Assembly (NCBI RefSeq): GCF_905163445.1
Contig: NC_053183.1
Coordinates: 17,360,001 to 17,424,000 of the forward strand
Source: Pararge aegeria
Taxonomy: Eukaryota > Arthropoda > Insecta > Lepidoptera > Nymphalidae
DNA: 64,000 nucleotides
Direction of reading: 5' to 3'
This document shows positions 54,476-64,000 of the stretch, one piece after another; the stretch's first letter is position 1, and every line of letters begins with the position of its first letter. The position numbers and the translations under genes are program-made. The notes under the pieces are model-generated. The model was not told the origin of the DNA. It was given only the letters and a program-made list of their open reading frames with translations, and did no database searches.

Positions 54476-55646
54476 GATCTAGTCTTTCAACCATTTTGAA
54501 GAAGCCCAGTGTCAAAAGGTTTTATACCTGAAATTTCATTTCAATCAATCCAAAAATTTCTGATTTCCCGTGAAATTTAGAATCGCTTTTTTTAGAACTG
54601 TCCCAAAGAGGAACAATCCCAAAATAGCTCTGAAATGGCAGATATTATTCCGACTTACTTGACACTTTTTGTTTTATTATGCCGTTAAAGGAATATATGA
54701 ATGCCTGAAGTATGCGATGAAGTTGAATTTTCTCTGAAGTATGGAATGATGAGGTGAGAGAGATATTATGCTTATAATAAGATCTAGCGGTTATCTAGAT
54801 CCTATTTTAATGCCATTTAAGTAAAACCTGTTCTAGTGAACTCGCTCTAAAAGTCTTGATTTAATATGAGATAACAAAGCTGTGTTAGCCTCTGCCAGTT
54901 TTATTTATGAAACCTTTTGGAGTTCTCAATAGGTAGTAGAAAATTTATAATTAATTTTTTTGACAGATTACAATAAGTAATGAAGTAAAATTCCTCCCTT
55001 TCTATTTCGTCTGGAAATACATTGTACGTGAATCCTGTCATTGTACAGGGTGCCGAGTGGAATGGACGTCGACATGCAACGTCTAAATGTTTCCACCATG
55101 TTAACCTTGTTACTGTTGCTATCTGTTGACAGGTTTTAGATAAGAGTCCTTTTTCCTTTTTCACTTATTTACTACGTTGTTTTTAGCTCTGAATACATTT
55201 TATAAGACCCACTGCTGGTAACCACCTCTGAGTAATGAAAAGCTTTTTGTGACAGAGCTCTTCCTGGGAATCAAGACTTGTTTGTTTTATGTATACGACC
55301 TGTAATTGAAAACCGAACTCATACTTCACAGGCTTGAGAGATACATTATGTACTATCTCTGAGACTTAACCTTAAAAAAGTAAACCTAATAGTTTTTGAG
55401 TAAACCACTGCCATGGGTTTTACTAAAAGAATTAAAATCATGTGACTCGTGTCACTGTATTAGGTACGTGTCGCGTAGTGGAGGTACTATGCGCGTTGTT
55501 CTTTTATCTTCAATGGGGTTTTCATAAGTAAACACTTAAAATGAATTCGTTTGTATGGAAAAATAAATATGCTTCTTTAGATTTAATATTTTTACAGGTT
55601 GGTTCCTTATATTATTTCTTAATTCTGTAACACTGTTGTATGGCTA

Positions 55647-55760
55647 CGAGCGCTTGACTGCAATCACATCTGATCGTAAGTGATGATGCAGCCTAAGGTG
55701 GAGCGTGCTTGCCTAGAAGATGCATATTCCCTCTTGATTTAAAAGCACTCATACTCGTCT
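55647..55760 (-). mobile_element. LINE 3' UTR fragment
   Basis: GAGCGCTTGACTGCAATCAC, GATGCAGCCTAAGGTGGAGC and CTTGCCTAGAAGATGCATAT, as at 1310..1545 but without the MITE. Confidence 0.65.
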
Positions 55761-56046
55761 AAAATAAACCCGTTCTTATCTGACAGGTCTGCACGGAACT
55801 GCGAAACATTTCTTCATGCCGACCTTTTTTGAGCGTTAATCTCTTTTTCTTCTCATCTTTCTCTCGTTACTACTGCCATTCTTTTTTCGGGAAATTGCTA
55901 CTACTTGATGCTTATTTATGTCGTTAAGCAGCAGCACTGTGTGTGACTGTCTAAGGGCGTGGCTGCACTGGGTTCTCGTGTAATTACGGGCAAACGAGGC
56001 TAAATACCTACGTCTTAGATTGGTGAACACAGAGCAGGACTTTGTA

Positions 56047-56413
56047 CAGTGGCGTGCAAACAGAGTATGCACAAATGATACTAAATGAGAAAAATCTCTA
56101 GTAAGAGTCATAAAAACCTTAAGGCATTCTAAGAGTTGTATACTTTATCCTGGGCAAAGGGCCTGGTGGCTTGAGATACAGGTTCTACCTAGTTCAAGAA
56201 TCAGTCCCCACATTATAAATGTGTAACAAAATACCCCGTAATCAACATTTTATTGTACTCATACTTATAAGTAATGTGGAGAAATAAATAAATCATTCAT
56301 TCATTCATTCAGTTATAAAAAGTTTACCCTTTTGTTTTTATAACTCGTACAGGAGATTTTCTTGATTTTAAATCATTTGCATACCCTGTGCATACCCTCT
56401 ATGCACGCTACTG
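56047..56413. mobile_element. hAT-like MITE split by a LINE/SINE tail
   Basis: Ends CAGTGGCGTGCAAACAGAG and CCCTCTATGCACGCTACTG, flanked by TTTGTA on both sides. Interrupted at about 56146..56312 by sequence ending in AATAAATAAATCATTCATTC. Confidence 0.72.
56146..56312 (+). mobile_element. Retroelement tail nested in a MITE
   Basis: CTGGGCAAAGGGCCTGGTGG, CTTGAGATACAGGTTCTACC and an (ATTC)n end; the MITE sequence resumes at TTATAAAAAGTTTACCC. Confidence 0.55.
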
Positions 56414-56743
56414 TTTGTAGAAAGCGTTGTTCTGTTTATAGGCCATGGTTTTACACTTTCCATCACGTGGGCCACCACTTGGCTCATCAATTATATCTAA
56501 AAAAAACTCTCATTAAGAAAAGAAAGATATAGAGCTTAAAACCACCAGCCAGTCCCTAAAAGCTTAAATCTATGGTGGGCGTGAAACAAGTGTAATATAT
56601 TAATCAAACTTTTCACGTGCAGACAACACACATTCACGCACGCTAAAATTCAATTCTTTAAGAATCAATCTAGTCGTAGTTTGGATCCACGATTCCTTTA
56701 AAAATCCACCTAGATACCGCTTCAGTAACTTTTTTATCCCACT

Positions 56744-56885
56744 ACAAGTAGGACCTAGACTTCGATCTCACGGGGTGTTTGATGACGCAGCCTAAGATGG
56801 TAGTCAGATAGGGCTCACCTATCAGAGTTATGGTAGTTATATTAAACCCGTACCTCTAATCGATGTTTACGACACATCGTACTGG
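56744..56885 (-). mobile_element. SINE C fragment
   Basis: CCACTACAAGTAGGACCTAG, GCAGCCTAAGATGGTAGTCA and CGACACATCGTACTGGAACC in reverse. Confidence 0.55.
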
Positions 56886-57504
56886 AACCCTAAATCTCTT
56901 TTGAATATAAAAGCTACATGTAAAATCCATTAATCTATAATGTAATTCTTTACGAAATTATTAATCATAGTTTGTATCTTGTTTTACTTTAGAAATTCAT
57001 GTAGCTACATATAGGTGAGTTATATATGGGCATATTGAAAATCGAAATATATTTACTTATAGAATTGAATGTATATGGTAGGAGTTGAGAAACCCCACAA
57101 AATAGGTAAGCGTTAAATATAAATTAACTTTAAGTTTCACAAGTCGAACCCTTTGAAATGTATCCAGCAATTAGAAATTATTATTTGTAAAGTTAACAGT
57201 GTTGTTAAAGGTGGTAAATTAGAAAGATATTTACGGGATTTTGTTAAATCCCTTTTAAAGGTCCTTTAACCTTTTTTTTAAAAAATCCCATTATGTAAAA
57301 TTCATCAACTAAAATGTAATTCTTTGAATATTTTACAAACAGTTCGTATCTACATTTCCTTTAGAAATTCATCTAACTAAATATACATAGAAAGGTTACA
57401 TATGGGCGGAAGATTATTATCCAACTTATGACACGTCTGAGAAGGCGGGGTGCCAGCATCGTCCAGGCCATCGACGTTGTGACACGCCATGCAATTGCTT
57501 GTAA

Positions 57505-57540
57505 ACTGGGCCTACTTGAAATAAATGAATTTAGAATTTG
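57505..57540 (+). repeat. Family E scrap
   Basis: GGGCCTACTTGAAATAAATG followed by AATTTAGAATTTG. Confidence 0.55.
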
Positions 57541-57562
57541 TATTTTTTGAATTTATAATATT

Positions 57563-57700
57563 ACTGGCCGTTGCCCACGTTCGCGTTTACTGCGGTTGCC
57601 CTTTTAACTGAACCTATGCCAAAAATCAAGTCCACTAGTTTCGTAGGGCGTAAAGTAAGCACAAACAAACAAACACACTCGCATTTATAATATTAGTATG
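57563..57700 (-). mobile_element. Helitron-like remnant
   Basis: GGCCGTTGCCCACGTTCGCG (decayed H3-type end), CCAAAAATCAAGTCCACTAG, CAAACAAACAAACACACTCG and CATTTATAATATTAGTATG. Confidence 0.5.
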
Positions 57701-58213
57701 TATTGGTTATGAGAATATGGTATTGGTATTTATATTTATAATACCGTGTCTAACCAAGAGTCTGGCTATACAGAAAGAGCTTATATAAAGTTTATAATCC
57801 ATCATGAATATTTATTGAATGGTTGATCCAGGCCACAAAGCCCACGAGCATAGGTGAATGGGAACGCACGGTCACTTGCGTTGATTGTTTTGAGATACCA
57901 CTCCGCAAAACTTGCGAAGTTCATGCCAATAATCTAATTTGTTATCACTTCAGTCGCTTCTCGCTAGGCCGGATTGAATTTGAAATTCGAACGTACATAT
58001 TACAGTAGTAAACTAAAATATGTACGTTCTAAGTTCAAAGACAATCCAAGTTTCTAACATACGAGTACCATGTATTAAATACCAATGCCCCCCGCACATT
58101 CATTTGATATTTTTAATCTGTAACTTAAACAAAATACATTAATGATTTTTTTCTCATAAGGCTTATTCAGGGATTTTTTTTAATAATCATTTAAATATTA
58201 TGTAAGAAAAGGA

Positions 58214-58287
58214 ATAAATAAAATAAATAAATAAATATACTACAACAATACACGCGACGCCATTTAGCCCCAAAGTAAGCATAGCTC
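58214..58287 (-). mobile_element. SINE A 3' scrap
   Basis: AAATATACTACAACAATACA and GCCCCAAAGTAAGCATAGC; truncated after about 70 bp. Confidence 0.65.
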
Positions 58288-58708
58288 TGCTGTCTTCTAT
58301 AGATCGATTGTGGCTGTTCTCCTGTCGCTAACGTATTTTGGAGACGGCGTAGCCTTGAAACTTTATTCCACGTGTTTCATACACCTGGCATGTCTCATTA
58401 AACACCTTGCCCATTTAATATTATAAATACGAAAGTGTTTTTATTAGGTTGTCCTTTTATTACGCAGCGCAATTTGTGACTATGTAAACGACTGGTCTTA
58501 AATGGGGTGTAATGATTATTGATTCATATGAGATTATTGATTTCAACTTATGACTTCTAAATGCCTTGACAGGGATTTTTAGAATTCCTACATTCTACTG
58601 ACTGTGACGCTACAAGTTACATTGATTAAATTTGACCCCTGGTGATGATCATAGGTTTTATTTTTGTATTCAAAACGTTATTGCTGTATTAAACAAAATA
58701 GGATCAAG

Positions 58709-58905
58709 GCACGCGATAGTCCCACGACTGAAAATGTTTCTGTGATGATCATAAATGTTTGAGTGTCTGGGTATTTATCTTTATTTTATAAGTATTTGTA
58801 TATATTTTACATAAAATGATTTATCAGACATTTCAGTACCCATTACACAAGCTACGGTTACGGTTATGTGTTTTGTCGCAGTACATTTATTTATTATTAT
58901 TATTA
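58709..58905 (+). mobile_element. SINE A, head truncated
   Basis: GTCCCACGACTGAAAATGTT, GAGTGTCTGGGTATTTATC and CCATTACACAAGCTACGGTT. Confidence 0.68.
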
Positions 58906-58969
58906 GCTACCGTGTGTAATACGACGAATCGCGCGATTTGTGAAAGGCTAATTTCACGTCAATGAGCAG

Positions 58970-59225
58970 AAGCGGTAATAGCTTAGTGGTTAGGACTTCG
59001 GCTTAACTTTCGAGGGATAAGGTTCGAATCCCAGCACGCACCTCTAACTTTTCTAAGTTATATGCTTTTTAAGCAATTATAATATCAAATGCTTCAACGG
59101 TAAAGGAAAATATCGTGAATAAACCTGCGTCTATGAGAGATCACAATAACGTTATTAAAGGCGTGTGAAGTCCACTAATCTGCCCTGGGCCAGCATGGTG
59201 GACTACGGCCTAAATCATTTTCTCA
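58970..59225 (+). mobile_element. SINE B, near full length
   Basis: AGCGGTAATAGCTTAGTGGT, AGGTTCGAATCCCAGCACGC, CAACGGTAAAGGAAAATATC and CATGGTGGACTACGGCCTA. Confidence 0.78.
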
Positions 59226-60297
59226 TTTGTTACTGTTCTGTGTTCCGACTTATTCACCGCGGGTTGTGTGATATATTATGGACAATGGTGCCTACCAGAA
59301 TACAACACTGACGCAACACGTGACGCTGAGAAAGCGTTAGTGCTAGCGTTATGACTCCCATAAAAATAGCGTCCACAATTGTTCTATTTTTATAGTTTTC
59401 CTATAAACGTAGTAAACAGAGTTGAACACCGTTTTGACGTCTGTCCAGCGCAGCGTTGTGTTTCATAAAGCATGATGCACTCAATAACTATATTTGGATC
59501 GACGTCCAATGCTATATTTTAATGTTCGAAACATTGTAAAATAGCGCATTATGAGTGCATTGACCTTAGCATAGATTAAACAAAAAAAAACTACATATTC
59601 GTTTTATGATTTCCCGCCAAAGAATCAAAAGCCATCTTCCGAACAGAATACAGACTATGTCTTAAGAACACGCGTCAAATTATAAATTTATGTTCGAATT
59701 CGAATTTGAATTAAGAATATACGTATGTTTTAATTTTTTTTGTTGTTGTCTTTTGATTGAGGTAGGTCGTTATTTAAAACTTTAAATTAACATTGACAAG
59801 AAATGGACGCGTAATGATTTTATACTATGCTTATAAATTCTCCCAAAAGTTATGTTAAGGTTAGATAGAAAGATATTTGAACCCAGAGCCGAAAAATCAA
59901 TTATAAATATAGGCCGCTTACAAATAGGCTAAAATATAAATTTAACAGCATAACAAGTGAATATATAGGGAGTTACGGGAGTCTGACTCAAACTAAGCCG
60001 GTTTCTTTAATTATATTACAAAAACTAAATATTACTCTTTTATAGACTAAAATCTTAACGAATCTGAGAAAAACATTAAAGAAGTCCCTTTAATCCGTAA
60101 ATCCTTAACAACTGCTTATAAAATTGATATAATTAAAAATATAATATCATTAAAGCGACAGTGATAAAAACAATTAAGAAGAAAAATCGAACTTAAATTC
60201 AGATTTATTTCATTTAAAAGCACTTTTGTATCATCTTTGTATATTAGACGAAGTCGGCTAGAAACTCAGTATTTAGTAACATCAACATTTTACCATA

Positions 60298-60545
60298 GAT
60301 GGCCGAGTGGCGCAGAGGACAGTGACCCTGCGTTTTGAATCCAAGGCTGTGGGTTCGATTCCCACACTTGGAAAAATGTTTTTGCGATAAACATTAAAGT
60401 ATTTCACTGTCTGGGTGTTTATATGTATATTATAAGTAATTATATATATTATTCAGAAAACATTTCATTTCATTATCCTAGTACCCATAACACAAGCTAC
60501 GCTTACTTTGGGCTGGATGGAGTTGTGTATAATGTCGTAATTTTT
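60298..60545 (+). mobile_element. SINE A, full length, diverged
   Basis: GATGGCCGAGTGGCGCAGAG, GGGTTCGATTCCCACACTTG, CATAACACAAGCTACGCTTA. Confidence 0.82.
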
Positions 60546-61048
60546 TTAAAATATATATTATCCATCTTGTGAGCCTTCTTCCAAACAATCTTGTCATTAA
60601 GTAATTTATCAGTTGTAAAGTAACCTTTATGTAGTAATAAGTTTGAATACATTGTCTTAATGCAAAATGCGGTCGGAAATCATGTTTTCGGCACGTGCGT
60701 TTCATACGAGGTTTTCCAACAGTGTGAGGAGAACGCAGACTTCTATGTATTGTCACTAACTTTTAAAACGCATTATACAACACTCAACCACACTGTCTAA
60801 TGTCCGTGGTACGTCAATAAAGATATCATTCAACCCCGGGGAGCAATAAATGAGTGGGACCCGTCCACTCCGGTAGCCTTTAACTCAATTACATTCCAGT
60901 CTGATGACTCTTTTTGTAGCACTTAAGTTTTAATTTGGTACGATGCTAATATGTAATTAAAATTTCTTGATTTTTAGGGCTTATGTGGAATGTTGTCAAT
61001 TGATAATTGAACCTTATAGGTAAGTTCGAAGCACTATATCAATTTAAA

Positions 61049-61168
61049 CGTTAATAGCCTAGTGGTTAGGATGTCGCGTCAGCCTTATTTTCCGAAGGGA
61101 TCGAATTCAGACTCCGCCACGCACCGCACCTCTATCTTTTCGGAGCAATGTGCGTTTTAAGCAATTGA
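61049..61168 (+). mobile_element. SINE B head and short body
   Basis: TTAATAGCCTAGTGGTTAGG, AGGGATCGAATTCAGACTCC and AATGTGCGTTTTAAGCAATT. Cut by the element at about 61170. Confidence 0.62.
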
Positions 61169-61169
61169 C

Positions 61170-61375
61170 CTACTAATATTCCTACTAATATTATAAATGT
61201 GAAAGTGTGAATGTTTGTTACTCAATCGATTAAAAATTGCTGAAGGGATTATTCCTCATGAGTCTCTATGTTCATTAGTGAAAACCGTATGAAAATCCGT
61301 CCGGTAGTTCTGCAATTTTTCGCGCCCAGACACAGACAGACGCGGCAGTAGCCTTTATTGTATAATATGTAAAGA
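61170..61375 (+). mobile_element. Helitron-like remnant related to H4
   Basis: TACTAATATTATAAATGTGA, GTGTGAATGTTTGTTACTCA and CCGTCCGGTAGTTCTGCAAT. No CTAG end preserved. Confidence 0.5.
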
Positions 61376-63524
61376 TAATATTGGTTAATTGCTAAGTTTT
61401 TTTTCCCGTTCTTTTATGTTGTTCTTTTTTTTACTTAGTGTAATTGGCTTCTGGCCGTTGTTGTTAATATAAAAATAAAAACAATTGCTTAAATTTCTTA
61501 CAATTTGTGACAAAATGATTAATAACATTTTGTAATTCTGTGTACGTTAAATTTTGGCATTGCAAATATCTCAATTTACAGGAAACCAGACATTAGAATT
61601 AGACAGATAAAGTTATCTTTACCCGAGGCTGAGGGGTGGCAAATTTTGAGGAGCGGCCCAATCTGAAGGGCAAATGAAATTCAAGATCAATCGGTTTGCT
61701 CAGTGACCGTAACATTAACAAATATTACCTTAATATCCTGTTTCCCTGTATAAAAAATGTATTTCTAATCAGTCTACCACCTTTTTTTTCCTGTGGATCA
61801 CCTGTGGACCTAGTGCCGGGTGAGGAAAATAATTGATAGGTGTTGATTTTTGGAACGGAGTGGTTAAACGTAGGGTGCAGTAAGAGTTAGCTAGTGGAAC
61901 TCGTCACGTAATGAAGAAGCGTTATGCCTCTGCCGTTCTGTGTCCCGTCCGGCGTATTTTCGATATTGTCGTCAAGTAATTGCCGCAATAATTTAAATAA
62001 GTTAGTTTTTTTTTTACTTCTTTGATTTAAATTGAACTTTTAAATCTATATACTTATAATAAAACTGTAACGGGTCATATTCGGTACACTGCAGATATTT
62101 TTTATTTGTTTTTTTGGAGTACACTGTTATCTTTATATACTAATATAATTGTTACTGAAGCCAAAAATGATTTTTTTTTTTCATTTTTACTCGGTTTGCT
62201 GTCTGTATCTTGGTAGCGCATCACGCTTAAACTACTGCATGGATTAAAAAACGGCATAATTTGAGTTTATACTAAGAATCTACATTGGATACGCATTATC
62301 CTGGAATTCAACACAAAGATTCCTGTGGGAGTATTTGACGATATTACACGATAACTCCGTCTAATGCAAAGCGGTATAAACATTAGTTTTTGTACTAGAC
62401 AGTTTGTAGTATCAGTTTAGTTCTGCCTAAATTTTGTATACATCTGATGAATATGATTAGAGGTACATAGAGGTGAGAACTTCTTAGCGGCCAACTGCAA
62501 ATCCCTCACTGAAAGCTTAACGATTCTGAAAGGAACTTCAAGTGTTGCCACATTTATGAAGAGTTTCCTGCTTGGACTGAAAAATTAACATAAGAATTAA
62601 TTTAATTATAGCTAAATTCATATTTTTATTACTATTTTTAATAATCTTTACTTATTTAAGTTTTTAAATTTTTTTTTAATTGTGACCGGAGATAACAACG
62701 ATAATGCTGTATACACCTTTAATTGATTACTGTTATGGCACTAGACAGAATTTGTAATTCTAACACATATTTTTTGTTTATGAATGTAGGTTCAATTAAT
62801 TGCTGGTGTGTCTTTTGAATAAATAAATAAATATAAGAAACTTTCTTGCTTAACTTTCAGCATATGAATCAACTAACAATGCGATTTTAAACCTTCCTTT
62901 AACGATTACTAAACTTTAATAGTGCGAGGAGTTGACACTGATGGATACCAAATTAATTTTCTTAAGTGACTTGGGTCAACGTTGCTTATCCAGCGCTATC
63001 GACTAAAATATGGTGCTGCTACTTTACAGCCATTTGAAAGTATAAGAGGTAAGATGCCAACTGGAGCTGATCCTCGGGACGGTCATTTGCGATTGCCAAT
63101 GTTTTCGTTATTTAAGGTCTCAAGTAGTAGGTGATAGAAGCTCTATGGCCAAGAATAGATATTATATAATATTTAAAATATATTGAAAGAAGTTGCATCA
63201 CTATCTTTACTATCGGTACCGAACATAATAAAAACCGGTAACAACCGATTTGGCGCAGACGAAGTTGCTTGGCTCAGCTACTTTTATTGATAAAATAATC
63301 GCTATTTATTTCATATCCCAAGACGTACATTGTAAAGTGTTTAGATATTTTATTTTTATTTTTGCATAGAATTTTGGAGAAATACTACTTACTTTAGGCT
63401 AGTGTTTACAGTAAATATATAAAGTGGGTAAATAATTAAACTTTTTATTACTATTTATTCATATTTGCCAGGTATTGCAAATAGTTAATAGATAGTTTTC
63501 AAGAAACAATTCAATTATTTTAGA

Positions 63525-63600
63525 CTAGCTGTTGCCCACGACTTCGTCCGCTTTTGTTTTTGTTTTTCGAAAGACATGTGCCTCATAAATGTGACAGCAC
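63525..63600 (-). mobile_element. Helitron-like H3 3' end
   Basis: Plus strand CTAGCTGTTGCCCACGACTT then CGTCCGCTTTTG; the far end was not located. Confidence 0.5.
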
Positions 63601-64000
63601 TTTATGTATTTAGGATACCTAAGCCTGGGTATTTTGATATAAATACGACTGCACCTCGATATCGATGCACCTCAGTCCTACATGGACTCGAACGATGCAA
63701 AGATACCTCCCGGTGTCTCAGTCGTTATCACTAGGTTATATGAATTTCATAAAAGATTTGCATGGTTTCTTATTAAGGGCCAGTAACATAATCATATTAT
63801 AATAATAATAAACTTTATTTAGGCCAAAAATAGTTTGTACGCAGAGTTCTAGATTAAGAGTATATATTAAGTATATAAATAACATTGCATTTAAGATTTA
63901 TAGATTTATATAATAAGCAAAACTTCTTAAAACATAAAATTTGGTTGCTTGTGCCTTTATCAGGTTTCACAGTTTTATTAGTACTCTTTAAATCAAACAT

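Larger units (their letters stand above)
43532..64000. other. Region upstream of the first coding exon: 5' UTR intron, promoter or intergenic
   Basis: No host coding exon found on either strand. Repeats are listed separately. Stretches 45760..46010, 46800..48550, 52000..52960, 53850..54420, 54480..55640, 57000..57500, 59230..60290 and 61380..63520 hold nothing I recognise beyond the hairpins noted. A non-coding first exon of the cyclase gene may be hidden here. Confidence 0.5.

Noticed and set aside
55836..56111. 91-codon ORF, Arg/Ser-rich
   Set aside because: Runs into the hAT-like MITE and has no splice or domain support.
57823..58008. 61-codon ORF beginning MIQATKPTSIGEWERT
   Set aside because: Composition is more protein-like than most, but no motif, flanking splice phase or homology pattern supports it.
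11430..61168. True tRNA genes at the A/B-box sequences
   Set aside because: Each lies at the head of a multi-copy SINE (families A, B, C) and lacks a proper acceptor stem.

Overview
This is eukaryotic, AT-rich nuclear DNA, almost certainly from a moth or butterfly (Lepidoptera). Evidence: several tRNA-headed SINE families, non-LTR retrotransposon tails, Helitron-like and hAT-like short elements that recur throughout, and small exons separated by repeat-filled introns. The species cannot be fixed from the sequence alone.

One host gene dominates. On the minus strand, eleven coding exons between 43511 and 1057 splice in a consistent frame into the first 440 residues of a class III transmembrane adenylyl cyclase. 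It is closest to the ADCY8 / Drosophila Ac78C group (ADxKGFT, SAQ-LV-LNELFARFDRLA, HCLRIKLLGDCYFCVSGLP). The exons give a start-codon micro-exon (43461..43511), a cytoplasmic N-terminus (13268..13375, 12059..12137, 10709..10785), the lead-in and first membrane block (8838..8930, 7718..7865, 6058..6254, 4117..4309) and the first part of the C1 catalytic domain (3746..3889, 2499..2578, 1057..1206). The rest of C1, the second membrane block and C2 lie beyond the left edge. Intron 1 is about 30 kb. The sequence right of 43531 should be 5' UTR intron, promoter or intergenic DNA; no other host gene was found there.

Everything else is mostly mobile DNA. Main items: a 791-codon non-LTR retrotransposon ORF (28242..30617, minus) with intact reverse transcriptase motifs but a truncated endonuclease; decayed LINE 3' ends (1290..2096, 21792..22417, 37812..38348); three tRNA-headed SINE families called here A, B and C; non-autonomous Helitron-like families H1 to H4 with CTAG ends; an hAT-like MITE with 8-bp target duplications; a long-TIR MITE; fold-back elements; and a 27-bp coding minisatellite at 33470..33604.

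The most informative non-gene signals are nested insertions that define element ends (H1 in a SINE at 49234..49615, H2 in a SINE at 44945..45138, MITE in a LINE at 1343..1487), a 3'-terminal LINE hairpin seen in about seven places whose stem shows a compensatory change, and several perfect hairpins (46652, 47171, 48129, 51791). I did not find a convincing wholly new biological system.
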